Shown: piece after piece, positions 7,365 to 14,911 of the stretch
Numbering within the stretch: position 1 is the stretch's first letter
Layout of the letters: each line of letters opens with the position of its first letter
DNA from: Alphaproteobacteria bacterium 65-37
Lineage (GTDB): Bacteria > Pseudomonadota > Alphaproteobacteria > Reyranellales > Reyranellaceae
Assembly (NCBI GenBank): GCA_001897995.1
Contig: MKRV01000253.1
Coordinates: forward strand, 1,164 to 42,816
Reading direction: 5' to 3'
Length of the DNA stretch: 41,653 nucleotides
The notes under the pieces: model-generated
Told to the model about the DNA's origin: nothing
What the model saw: the letters and a program-made list of their open reading frames with translations, nothing else
Databases searched by the model: none
Program-made: the position numbers and the translations under genes

Positions 7365-7793
7365 ATGACGAGTTTTGTCCGGCGCAGCATCGATATCGCC
7401 ACGGCACGCACGGCGGCAGAGGCGGCCGCCGCGAAAGCGGCCGAGCTGGGGCTGCGGATGACGGTCGTGGTGAGTGACGAGGCCGGTGTGCTGAAGCACG
7501 TCCACCGCATGGACGGTGCGTCGCAGCTTTCGGCGCAGATCGCCCAGGACAAGGCCTATACCAGCGCGGTGACCGGCATGCCGACGCACGCCTGGTACGA
7601 CTTCATCAAGGACGACCCGCCGCTGCTGCACGGCATCGTGCATACGCCTCGCCTCACGATCTTCGGGGGCGGCTTCCCGATCCGCGAGGACGGCATGGTG
7701 GTGGGATCGATCGGCCTCAGCGGCGGGCATTATCGCCAGGACATGGAATGCGCCAAAGCCGGCCTGGCCGCGATCGGCGCGCCGATTCCCTGA
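7365..7793 (+). CDS. GlcG/HbpS family protein (DUF336, heme-binding-like)
   Basis: 142 residues. The fold signature is an N-terminal helix region SIDIATARTAAEAAAAKAAE, a strand MTVVVSDEAG, then DKAYTSAVTGMPT and the conserved GGGFPIREDGMVVGSIGLSG. Members are GlcG of glycolate-utilisation operons and the extracellular heme-binding HbpS. The intracellular members are frequent passengers in catabolic operons with unknown biochemical role. It follows the IclR gene by 14 bases, with AGGAG upstream of ATG 7365, and precedes the lyase by 11 bases. No signal peptide is seen, so it is probably cytosolic. Confidence 0.85.
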   Translation: MTSFVRRSIDIATARTAAEAAAAKAAELGLRMTVVVSDEAGVLKHVHRMDGASQLSAQIAQDKAYTSAVTGMPTHAWYDFIKDDPPLLHGIVHTPRLTIFGGGFPIREDGMVVGSIGLSGGHYRQDMECAKAGLAAIGAPIP

Positions 7794-7804
7794 GAGGTGC
7801 CGCG

Positions 7805-8686
7805 ATGAACGAGGGAGCGCGCAAGCTGCGCGAACTGCTGGCCAAGCCGGAGCTGATCCTGGCGCCCGGTGCCTATGACTGCATCACGGCGCGCACCGTG
7901 GCGCGCGCGGGATTTCCCGCCTGCTACATGACCGGCTCGGGCACGGCCGCCGCGCTGGGCTATCCCGACTACGGCCTCGTGACCATGTCGGAGATGGCCG
8001 ACAATGCCGGCCGCATCGCCGGATCGATCGAACTTCCGGTCATCGCCGACGCCGATACCGGCTACGGCAACGAGCTCAATGTCACCCGAACGGTGCGGGA
8101 GTACGAAAAGCGCGGCGTCGCTGCCCTTCATATCGAGGACCAGGACTTTCCCAAGAAGTGCGGCCATCTCGAAAAGAAGGCGGTCATTCCTCTCGACGCC
8201 TATCTGCCGAAAATTCGGGCGGCCGCCGCTGCCCGCCGCAACCGTGACTTCGTGATCATCGCCCGGACCGATTCGCGCGGCCTGCTGGGGCTCGACGAGG
8301 CGGTGCGGCGCGCCAATGCCGCGCTCGAGGCCGGCGCCGACGTGGCTTTCGTGGAGGCGCCGCAGACGTTGGAAGAGGTGGCGGCAGTGCCGAAGCTGGT
8401 GCGCGGCCCTTGCCTGCTGAACATCGTCTGGCGCGGCAAGACACCGGAAGTGCCGTTCGCCGACGCGGCGGCGATGGGTTACCGGATCGCGATCCTGCCC
8501 AGCATCCTCCTGAAGACGATCTACGGCATCGGCGATGCCGTACTGGCCGAGGCACAGCGGCTGGGCCGGCATCCCGTGCCGCCGGGCGACATCGACATCC
8601 GCGAAGGCTTTCGCCGCGTCGGTGCCGACGACTGGGATCGCATCAGCGAACAGTTTCGCGCGCCGTCCGCTTCAGAGACCAAGTGA
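7805..8686 (+). CDS. Isocitrate lyase/PEP mutase superfamily lyase
   Basis: A 293-residue (beta/alpha)8 enzyme. Mg-binding DADTGYGN lies at residues 82-89. The lyase loop EDQDFPKKCGH lies at 111-121, with the catalytic Cys119. The intact KKCGH signature favours C-C bond cleavage, as in 2-methylisocitrate lyase or 2,3-dimethylmalate lyase, over phosphonomutase chemistry. It is too short for glyoxylate-cycle isocitrate lyase (AceA). Immediately downstream are LeuC-like and LeuD-like subunits. Together they could form a hydratase-lyase pair that turns an unsaturated or hydroxylated dicarboxylate into pyruvate or glyoxylate plus an acid. ATG 7805 lies 11 bases after the GlcG-like stop, preceded by GAGAGG. 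Confidence 0.85.
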   Translation: MNEGARKLRELLAKPELILAPGAYDCITARTVARAGFPACYMTGSGTAAALGYPDYGLVTMSEMADNAGRIAGSIELPVIADADTGYGNELNVTRTVREYEKRGVAALHIEDQDFPKKCGHLEKKAVIPLDAYLPKIRAAAAARRNRDFVIIARTDSRGLLGLDEAVRRANAALEAGADVAFVEAPQTLEEVAAVPKLVRGPCLLNIVWRGKTPEVPFADAAAMGYRIAILPSILLKTIYGIGDAVLAEAQRLGRHPVPPGDIDIREGFRRVGADDWDRISEQFRAPSASETK

Positions 8687-8695
8687 GCCGTGACG

Positions 8696-10105
8696 ATGGC
8701 GCGTCCTCGCACCATGTTCGAGAAGATCTGGCAGGATCATCTCATCCGGGAGGACGAGGACGGCGCCTGCCTGCTGTTCGTCGGCCGCCATCTCGCCCAT
8801 GACGGGCTCTATCACGGGTTCAATTTCCTGGAAGGCCGTGGTCTCGCCCTCGCGCGCGCCGATCAGACCTTTGCTACGCCGGATCATGGCATTTCGACCC
8901 TGAGCCACCGCCTCGACGACATCGTCGATCCCGTGCAGCACCGCGTCGTCAAGGCCCTGCAGGACAATGCTGCGCGGCATGGCTTCACTCTGTTCGGGCT
9001 GGAGGATCCGCGGCAGGGGATCGTGCATGTCGTGGGACCCGAGCAAGGTTTGACCCAGCCGGGATTGCTGATCGTCTGCGGCGACAGCCATACATCGACC
9101 CATGGCGCGCTGGGCGCGCTCGCCTTCGGCATCGGCGCCTCCGAGGTCTGCCATGTGCTGGCGACGCAGACCTTGTGGCAGCGCAAGCCGCGGACCCTGC
9201 GCGTCACCGTCGACGGTGCCCGTCCGGCTGGCGTCACGGCCAAGGACGTGATCCTGGCGATCATCGCCCGGATCGGTGCCAACGGCGCCTCCGGCCACGT
9301 CATCGAGTATGCCGGTTCGACGATCCGTGACATGTCGATCGAGGAGCGATTGACGGTCTGCAACATGTCGATCGAGGCTGGCGCGCGGGCCGGCATGGTC
9401 GCACCGGACGACAAGACCTATGCCTTCCTGAAAGGCCGTCCCTTTGCGCCGACAGGCGATGCCTGGGCGTTGGCGGAAGCCCACTGGCGTTCGCTGCCAA
9501 GCGACGGTGGCGCAGTATTCGATCGCGAGGAACGGCTGGACGCGACGCTGTTCGCCCCCATGGTAAGCTGGGGCACCAATCCCTCCGAAGTCGCACCGAT
9601 CACCGGCGTGGTGCCCGATCCGGCCGATGCTGCCGAAGAGACAGCGCGCGCCGCGATGCAACGCTCGCTCGACTATATGGGGCTCGCGGCGGGCATGCGC
9701 CTTGCCGACGTCGCGGTCGACCAGGTCTTCATTGGCTCCTGCACCAATGCGCGGATCGAGGATCTGCGCGCCGCCGCGGCGATCGCCCGTCAAGGTCGTG
9801 CCGTGGTGCCCGTGATGGTTTCGCCCGGCTCGACGCTGGTGAAACGGCAGGCCGAGGCGGAGGGGCTGGCGCAGATCTTTCGCGAGGCCGGCTTCGAGTG
9901 GCGCGAGTCGGGTTGCTCGATGTGCTGCGGCATGAACGGAGACCTGGTCGCGGCCGGCAAGCGCTGCGCATCGACGTCGAACCGCAATTTCCCCGGCCGC
10001 CAGGGGCCGGGCAGCCGCACGCATCTGGTCAGTCCGGCCATGGCGGCGGCCACCGCGCTCAGCGGCCGTCTCAGCGACCCACGCGATCTGATGGGGGCGG
10101 CATGA
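8696..10105 (+). CDS. Aconitase-superfamily hydratase large subunit, LeuC-like
   Basis: 469 residues, the usual LeuC length. Features are IVHVVGPEQG at 109-118 and CGDSHTSTHGALGALAFG from 128. The [4Fe-4S] ligands are Cys349 (GSCTNAR), Cys407 and Cys410 (GCSMC). RCASTSNRNFPGRQG follows from 423. It forms a heterodimer with the downstream LeuD-like subunit and isomerises or hydrates a dicarboxylate. The context (IclR, ICL-family lyase, flavin monooxygenase) is catabolic rather than leucine biosynthesis. Dimethylmaleate hydratase (DmdAB) or another specialised hydratase is therefore a reasonable alternative to isopropylmalate isomerase. A GTG at 8690 is an alternative start two codons earlier. 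Confidence 0.87.
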   Translation: MARPRTMFEKIWQDHLIREDEDGACLLFVGRHLAHDGLYHGFNFLEGRGLALARADQTFATPDHGISTLSHRLDDIVDPVQHRVVKALQDNAARHGFTLFGLEDPRQGIVHVVGPEQGLTQPGLLIVCGDSHTSTHGALGALAFGIGASEVCHVLATQTLWQRKPRTLRVTVDGARPAGVTAKDVILAIIARIGANGASGHVIEYAGSTIRDMSIEERLTVCNMSIEAGARAGMVAPDDKTYAFLKGRPFAPTGDAWALAEAHWRSLPSDGGAVFDREERLDATLFAPMVSWGTNPSEVAPITGVVPDPADAAEETARAAMQRSLDYMGLAAGMRLADVAVDQVFIGSCTNARIEDLRAAAAIARQGRAVVPVMVSPGSTLVKRQAEAEGLAQIFREAGFEWRESGCSMCCGMNGDLVAAGKRCASTSNRNFPGRQGPGSRTHLVSPAMAAATALSGRLSDPRDLMGAA

Positions 10106-10725
10106 GCGCCGAGCCCTTCGTTGCCCTGACCGCTGTCGCGGCGCCGATCCACCGGCCCAACGTCGATACCGACCAGATCGCCCCGGTGCGTTTCCTGCGC
10201 CGCCCACGGGGAGAGGGCTACGGCACGGTGCTGTTCCACGATCTGCGGTTTCACGCCGACGGCACCGAGCGCGCCGACTTCGTCCTCAATCGTCCCGCAT
10301 TTCGCGAGGCCCGCATCCTGGTGGCGGACGAGAATTTCGGCGTGGGATCGAGCCGTGAGCAGGCGGTCTGGGCGCTGGTCGATCATGGCATCCGGTGCGT
10401 CATCTCCGCGGGCTTCGGTGACATCTTCTTCAACAATGCGATCAATCACGGCCTGCTGCTCGTGCGCGAGCCGGCCGCGACACTCGCGGCAGTACGCCAG
10501 CAGCTCGACGCGGCGCCCGGCACGACGGTGGCGATCGATCTCGAGAGCCAGACCTGGCGACTTGGCGAGCAACCCGCCCGCCGTTTCGAGATCGAAGCCG
10601 CCCGCAAACGCCGTCTGCTGAGCGGGCTCGACGAGATCGACATGACGCGCCAGCTCGTCCGCGAGATCGATGCTTTCGAAGCGGGCTATCGCGCACGGCG
10701 CCACTGGCTGTTTCAAGTGACCTAA
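10102..10725 (+). CDS. Aconitase-superfamily hydratase small subunit, LeuD-like
   Basis: 207 residues, the swivelling domain partner of the LeuC-like subunit. Conserved segments are NVDTDQIAPVRFLRR near residue 20, DENFGVGSSREQAVWAL near 78 and the active-site region GFGDIFFNNAINHGLLLV. The usual NFGCGSSREHA reads NFGVGSSREQA, so both the Cys and the His of that motif are changed. That hints at a substrate other than 3-isopropylmalate. The ATG overlaps the LeuC-like TGA by 4 bases (10102-10105), the normal coupling for the two subunits. Confidence 0.87.
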   Translation: MSAEPFVALTAVAAPIHRPNVDTDQIAPVRFLRRPRGEGYGTVLFHDLRFHADGTERADFVLNRPAFREARILVADENFGVGSSREQAVWALVDHGIRCVISAGFGDIFFNNAINHGLLLVREPAATLAAVRQQLDAAPGTTVAIDLESQTWRLGEQPARRFEIEAARKRRLLSGLDEIDMTRQLVREIDAFEAGYRARRHWLFQVT

Positions 10726-10774
10726 GCACGACCGAGAGACGACGGCAGAGAGAAATGGGGCGAGGAGAAGTGGG

Positions 10775-11905
10775 ATGACCAAGGCCGAAGCCATCGCGCT
10801 GGAGGAATATCGCCGCGCGCACGTGCCGCTGTACAACGACCAGAAGCTGAAGCTCGGCGTGTTCGGCATCAACTGCAGCTACGGGCTCAACATCTCGCAT
10901 GCGCCCACCACCTACAAGGTGAGCTGGGAGCATACGTCGGCGATCGTGAAACGGGCCGATGCCATGGGCTTCGAGCTGGCCCTGCCGGTCGCACGCTGGC
11001 GCGGTTTCGGCGGCACGACCGACTTCAACGGCGAATCGTTCGAGACCTATACCTGGGCGGCGGGGCTGGCTCAGGCGACGAAGAACATCATGGTCGCCGC
11101 GACCTCCCATGTGCCCACGGTCCATCCCATCGTCGCGGCCAAGCAGGCGGTGACCATCGACCATATCTCCAACGGCCGCTTTGCCCTTAACCTGGTGATG
11201 GGTTGGTTCACACCGGAAATGGAGATGTTCCACGGCAGCCAGCGCGCGCACGACGATCGCTACCGCTACGGCGCCGACTGGCTGAAGGTCGCCAAGCGCC
11301 TGTGGACCGAGGAGGAGCCGTTCGATTTCGACTCCGAGCATTTCCACATCAAGCAGGCCCAGGCCCATCCCAAGCCGATCCAGAAGCCGCACCCGGTGTT
11401 GATCAATGCCGGCCATTCGCCGGCGGGCATGGACTTCACCGCCCGCGAAGTCGATTTCAGCTTCGTCGGTTTCGACAGCGTCGAAGCGGTGAAGAACGTC
11501 GCCGCCCGGGTGCGCGACAAGGCGCGGACCGACTACAAGCGCGAGATCGGTGTCTGCACCTCGGCGCTCGTCGTATGCCGCGAGACCGAAGCCGAAGCGC
11601 GGCAGGTCTATCGCAGCATCATCGAGCATGGCGACTGGGTCGCCGCCGACAATCTGATGAAGGTCCTGGGCATCGAGAGCCAGTCCTTCAACGACCGCAT
11701 CCAGAAGTATCGCGAGCGCTATGTCGCGGGATGGGGCACCAATCCGATCATCGGCACGCCCGAGCAGGTCACCGAGCAACTCGCGCAGGTCTCGGCCGCC
11801 GGGGTCGACGGCATGGTGTTCGGCTTCCTCGACTACAACGAGGAGCTCAAATATTTCGACAGCGCGGTCATGCCGCTGCTGCGCCAGGCGGGGCTGCGCA
11901 AGTAG
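10775..11905 (+). CDS. LLM class flavin-dependent oxidoreductase (luciferase-like monooxygenase)
   Basis: A 376-residue TIM-barrel flavoenzyme of the bacterial-luciferase/SsuD/RutA type, using reduced flavin and oxygen. Visible are the first strand KLGVFGINCSYG, HVPTVHPIVAAKQAVTIDHISNGR (in two segments, residues about 112-135) and the family's LNLVMGW strand. IIGTPEQVTEQLAQ lies near the C-terminus. No flavin reductase is encoded nearby. The gene follows the LeuD-like gene by 49 bases with a good GGAGAAG ribosome site. It abuts the SDR with no intergenic base, so both probably act on the cluster's substrate. Substrate unknown. Confidence 0.87.
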   Translation: MTKAEAIALEEYRRAHVPLYNDQKLKLGVFGINCSYGLNISHAPTTYKVSWEHTSAIVKRADAMGFELALPVARWRGFGGTTDFNGESFETYTWAAGLAQATKNIMVAATSHVPTVHPIVAAKQAVTIDHISNGRFALNLVMGWFTPEMEMFHGSQRAHDDRYRYGADWLKVAKRLWTEEEPFDFDSEHFHIKQAQAHPKPIQKPHPVLINAGHSPAGMDFTAREVDFSFVGFDSVEAVKNVAARVRDKARTDYKREIGVCTSALVVCRETEAEARQVYRSIIEHGDWVAADNLMKVLGIESQSFNDRIQKYRERYVAGWGTNPIIGTPEQVTEQLAQVSAAGVDGMVFGFLDYNEELKYFDSAVMPLLRQAGLRK

Positions 11906-12685
11906 ATGAGCACGACGACGACAGGCCGGCTCGCCGGCAAGCGGACAGTGATCACCGGGGTGACCGGCGGCATGGGGCGTGTCGCCTGCCGCATGTTCTG
12001 CGAGGCCGGTGCGCGGGTGATCGGCAGCGATCTCGACGAAGCCGTTGGGCGGGGCCTGGAGGAAGAGCTGGGAGCGGCCGGCCACGACTTCACCTTCAAG
12101 GCCGCCGACGTAACCTCGGAAGCCGAGGTCGAAGCGCTGGCAGGCTTCGTGCGCCAGCGTTGGGACGGCCTCGACGTGCTCTACAACAACGCCGGCATCA
12201 TTCTCGGCAAGCCCCTGCTCGGGACCACGGTCGAGGAGTGGGACCGGCTGCACGCCGTCAACACCCGTTCGGTATTCCTGGCGATTCGCGCCTTCGCGCC
12301 GCTGATGGGGGCGGGGGGCTCGATCGTCAACATATCGTCCGGCGGCGGTGCGCGGGCGATGCGCAACATGTCGGCCTACGGTTCGTCGAAGGCGGGCGTG
12401 ATCCTGCTGACCAAGGTGGCGGCGCTCGAACTGGCGCCCGACATCCGGGTCAACGCGATCCTGCCGGGCACGATCGACACGCCGATGCCGCGCAACTTCA
12501 TCTCGCGCGTCCCGGCGGGTGGGGAGCGCGAGGCGGCCTGGCAGGCGCTGGGGGATGGCCGGCCCTTGAAACGCGTCGGCCTGCCGGAGGAGGTGGTGCC
12601 ACTCGCGATCTTTCTCGCGAGCGACGAAGCGTCGTTCATCACCGGCGTCGATTACTTCGTCGACGGCGGCCGCGCGGCCGCCTGA
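11906..12685 (+). CDS. SDR family oxidoreductase
   Basis: A 259-residue classical SDR. NAD(P)-binding GVTGGMGR is near residue 18, YNNAGI near 92, ISSGGGA supplies the catalytic Ser region, and YGSSKAG gives Tyr-x3-Lys. It ends with the typical SFITGVDYFVDGGR. An Asp in SDLDE after the second strand favours NAD(H). The ATG directly follows the TAG of the flavin monooxygenase. It is the final gene of the co-directional cluster and probably oxidises an alcohol intermediate of the same pathway. Confidence 0.88.
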   Translation: MSTTTTGRLAGKRTVITGVTGGMGRVACRMFCEAGARVIGSDLDEAVGRGLEEELGAAGHDFTFKAADVTSEAEVEALAGFVRQRWDGLDVLYNNAGIILGKPLLGTTVEEWDRLHAVNTRSVFLAIRAFAPLMGAGGSIVNISSGGGARAMRNMSAYGSSKAGVILLTKVAALELAPDIRVNAILPGTIDTPMPRNFISRVPAGGEREAAWQALGDGRPLKRVGLPEEVVPLAIFLASDEASFITGVDYFVDGGRAAA

Positions 12686-12699
12686 TCGCTCCTGCGATC
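12684..12699. terminator. Hairpin at a convergent gene junction
   Basis: GATCGC (12684-12689) and GCGATC (12694-12699) form a perfect 6-bp stem with a TCCT loop. They sit at the SDR stop, just before the convergent quinone-oxidoreductase-like gene. No U-tract follows, so it may only reduce read-through. Confidence 0.35.
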
Positions 12700-12712
12700 G
12701 GCGCGGCGACGG

Positions 12713-13735
12713 TTAAGGCACCAGCACGGCCTTGCCGACGACGGTGCGCTCCTCGATCAGCTTGAAGCCTTTGACCCAGTCGGCGAGGTCGAAGGTCGCG
12801 GCCACCGTGGCCTTGAGCTTGCCCTCGACGAACCAGCGGGTCATTTCCGTCTGCGCCGCGGCAACCATGGCGCGGCGCTTGGCGAGCGCCGCCGCCTCCT
12901 TGGGCGAGGGGGCAGCCTTGCCGCCCCAGCCATTCCAGTAGCCGTAGTAGAAGCCGATCACGGTCGCATTCTTGACCAGCAGGATGTTGGCCGGGATCTG
13001 GGGAATGGTGCCGCTGGCGAAGCCCATCGGGATGATGCGGCCCTCGGGCGCCACGCAGCGCAGCGACGCATCGAAGGCCGAGCCGCCAACCGGATCGTAG
13101 ATCACGTCGGCGCCGCGGCCGCCGGTGAGGTCCAGCACCTTGGTGCGAATGTCTTCCTTGCGGTAGTCGATCAGATGGTCGGCGCCGGCCTCCTGAGCCG
13201 CCTTGAGCTTGTCGGCGCCGCCCGCGCTCGCGATCACCGTCGCGCCCATCGCCTTGCCGATTTCGATCGCCGTGAGGCCCGAGCCGCCGCCCGCGCCATG
13301 CACCAACAGCACTTCGCCGGGCTGGATGGCCGCCTTCCACCGCAGGGCTCCGTAGGCCGTGGGGTAAAGCGTCGGGAAGTTGGTCGCTTCGGCGTAGGGC
13401 AACTGTTCCGGGATTGGAATCAGGTTGGCCGCGGTGGCGACGGCATACTCGGCGAAACCGCCCTGGCTGACGCCGGTGGCAACGCGATCGCCGACGGCGA
13501 CATTGGTGACGCCCTCACCCAATGCCACGATGTGGCCTGCGAGTTCGTTGCCCGGCACGTAGGGCATCGGCGGCTTGTTCTGGTGCTTGCCCTGCACGCC
13601 CAGCATCACCGCGAAGCTCACGCCGGCCGCCCGGACCCTGATCAGTACCTCGCCGGCCTTCGGCACGGGCTGCGGAATGTCCTCGACCTTCAGGCTGTCG
13701 ATGGGACCGTAGGCGTGACAGACCAGCGCGCGCAT
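12713..13735 (-). CDS. NADPH:quinone oxidoreductase family (zinc-free MDR superfamily)
   Basis: A 340-residue medium-chain dehydrogenase/reductase. The N-terminal GroES-like domain includes VLIRVRAAGVSFAVML and PYVPGNELAGHIVALG. The Rossmann domain includes LLVHGAGGGSGLTAIEIGK, then DVIYDPVGGSAFDAS. Zinc-ligand Cys are absent, as in quinone oxidoreductase (QOR) and 2-alkenal reductases. It probably reduces quinones or alpha,beta-unsaturated carbonyls with NADPH. It is the last gene of a minus-strand series after a crotonase (21-base gap), so acyl-CoA or enoyl substrates are possible. Confidence 0.87.
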   Translation of the reverse strand: MRALVCHAYGPIDSLKVEDIPQPVPKAGEVLIRVRAAGVSFAVMLGVQGKHQNKPPMPYVPGNELAGHIVALGEGVTNVAVGDRVATGVSQGGFAEYAVATAANLIPIPEQLPYAEATNFPTLYPTAYGALRWKAAIQPGEVLLVHGAGGGSGLTAIEIGKAMGATVIASAGGADKLKAAQEAGADHLIDYRKEDIRTKVLDLTGGRGADVIYDPVGGSAFDASLRCVAPEGRIIPMGFASGTIPQIPANILLVKNATVIGFYYGYWNGWGGKAAPSPKEAAALAKRRAMVAAAQTEMTRWFVEGKLKATVAATFDLADWVKGFKLIEERTVVGKAVLVP

Positions 13736-13756
13736 CGTCGTTCCTCTATTTCCAAA

Positions 13757-14524
13757 TTACTTCTTGAAGGCGCCGTGCCGGCCTTCGCCCTGGGCGAAGC
13801 GGGCCGCGCCGGATTGCGACTCCTTGCGTCGCGCGTCCAGCGACAGCTCCATCTCGCGGCGGATCGCGGACGCCTGGTCGCGATCGAAGCTCTCGTAGGC
13901 CGACTGGCGATCCGAGGTCATGGCGATCGGCGGGAAGCCGGCGATCTGGCGGGCGAGCTGCTCGGCCTCGGCGCGGGTCGTACCGCGCGCGACCTTGCGG
14001 GTGGCAAGGCCGATGGCAATCGCCTCGTCGGCGCCGATCGCGCGGCCGGTCAGCAGCATGTCCATGGCCCGACCCTGGCCCACGATGCGGGGCAGGCGCA
14101 CGGTGGTGCCGTCGCTCATCGGCACGCCCCAGCGGCGCGAGAAGACCCCGAAGGTCGCCGTCTCATCGACGATGCGGATATCGCAGAACAGGGCCACGCC
14201 CAGGCCGCCGGCGCAGGCATGGCCCTCGACGGCCGCGATCACCGGCTTCGACAGGGGCGCCCGCAACGGGCCGTCGTCGCTGCCGGCCCAGGGAAAATAG
14301 TCCGTCCCGCCGCCCAGCTCCTTGAGGTCGGCGCCGGCACAAAAGGCACCGCCGGCCCCCGTCAGGACGGCGACCCGCGCCTCGGGGGCGGCTTCGAAGG
14401 CATGCAGCGCGTCGGCCAGAGCATGGGCGGCCTCGTTGTCGAGGGCGTTCTTCGCCTGAGGCCGGTTGATGGTGATTGTCGTGACCGGACCCTGGGTCTC
14501 GACGACGATCTTCGGGGTGCTCAT
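13757..14524 (-). CDS. Crotonase family protein lacking both catalytic glutamates
   Basis: 255 residues, with the crotonase fold and a clear oxyanion hole (FCAGADLKELGG and ACAGGLGVALF). Compared with rat crotonase, the Glu144 position is Gly (GGLGV) and the Glu164 position is Ser (FGVFSRRWG). Ordinary hydratase chemistry is therefore unlikely. Another crotonase reaction (isomerase, thioesterase, decarboxylase or C-C lyase type) or a non-catalytic role is possible. The FGVF-x-RRWGVP signature links it to the paralogue at 3519-4295. It lies between an unknown 125-residue protein (9 bases upstream) and the MDR reductase. Confidence 0.85.
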   Translation of the reverse strand: MSTPKIVVETQGPVTTITINRPQAKNALDNEAAHALADALHAFEAAPEARVAVLTGAGGAFCAGADLKELGGGTDYFPWAGSDDGPLRAPLSKPVIAAVEGHACAGGLGVALFCDIRIVDETATFGVFSRRWGVPMSDGTTVRLPRIVGQGRAMDMLLTGRAIGADEAIAIGLATRKVARGTTRAEAEQLARQIAGFPPIAMTSDRQSAYESFDRDQASAIRREMELSLDARRKESQSGAARFAQGEGRHGAFKK

Positions 14525-14533
14525 CGCCCCGTC

Positions 14534-14911
14534 TTAGCGAACCGTGGCCAATTCGTCTTCAAGCTGGGCGTTGGACCGCCTCGGTGTGCGGAAGTACCAC
14601 CAGTTTTTCTCAGGCGTCCATCTCTCCTTGCGTGCCGTGCCGTGGCCCCAGACGCAGCGCTTGAAGTCGCGCGTTGCGGTCAGGAAGGTCTCGTCGGCCT
14701 TGTCGAGTTTCAGCGCGTGCTCGCCCATCTCCTCGCGGCTGAACATCGGCAGGGCTTCGAGGATCAGCTCCCGCACGTCGACGTCGTTCAGCCAGTTGTC
14801 GAGGTCGAACGAATAGCCCTTGCCATCGAGGTCGGCGGTGAAGGCGACCCACTGGTCGATCAGATCGCAGAGGTCGGCGACGTCGGGCGGGCCAGGCGGC
14901 GGTGGTTTCAT
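14534..14911 (-). CDS. Hypothetical 125-residue cytosolic protein, candidate immunity partner
   Basis: I do not recognise this protein. It has no signal peptide or membrane segment. The N-terminal half is acidic (DVADLCDLIDQW, DLDNWLNDVDVREL), the middle is helical with EEMGEHALKLDKADE, and the C-terminal third is basic and Trp-rich (RKERWTPEKNWWYF). Its ATG overlaps the stop of the upstream nuclease-like gene by 4 bases (14908-14911), so the two are made together. A small soluble acidic protein coupled to a membrane- or export-targeted nuclease-like protein is the usual arrangement of toxin and immunity genes. That role is only inferred. Confidence 0.6.
   Translation of the reverse strand: MKPPPPGPPDVADLCDLIDQWVAFTADLDGKGYSFDLDNWLNDVDVRELILEALPMFSREEMGEHALKLDKADETFLTATRDFKRCVWGHGTARKERWTPEKNWWYFRTPRRSNAQLEDELATVR

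Noticed and set aside
7805..8686. Isocitrate lyase (aceA) of the glyoxylate cycle
   Set aside because: At 293 residues it is far shorter than AceA (about 430 or more) and matches the methylisocitrate/dimethylmalate lyase size class.
8672..10207. 511-residue open frame antisense to the LeuC-like gene
   Set aside because: Shadow of a GC-rich coding frame; composition is Arg/Gly/His-rich without domains, while the plus-strand gene has clear LeuC motifs.
8696..10725. Plain leucine-biosynthesis leuCD
   Set aside because: Not excluded, but the catabolic neighbours and altered LeuD motif make a confident leuC/leuD name unjustified.
10442..12253. 603-residue open frame on the minus strand
   Set aside because: It spans parts of three well-supported plus-strand genes and has no recognisable domain.
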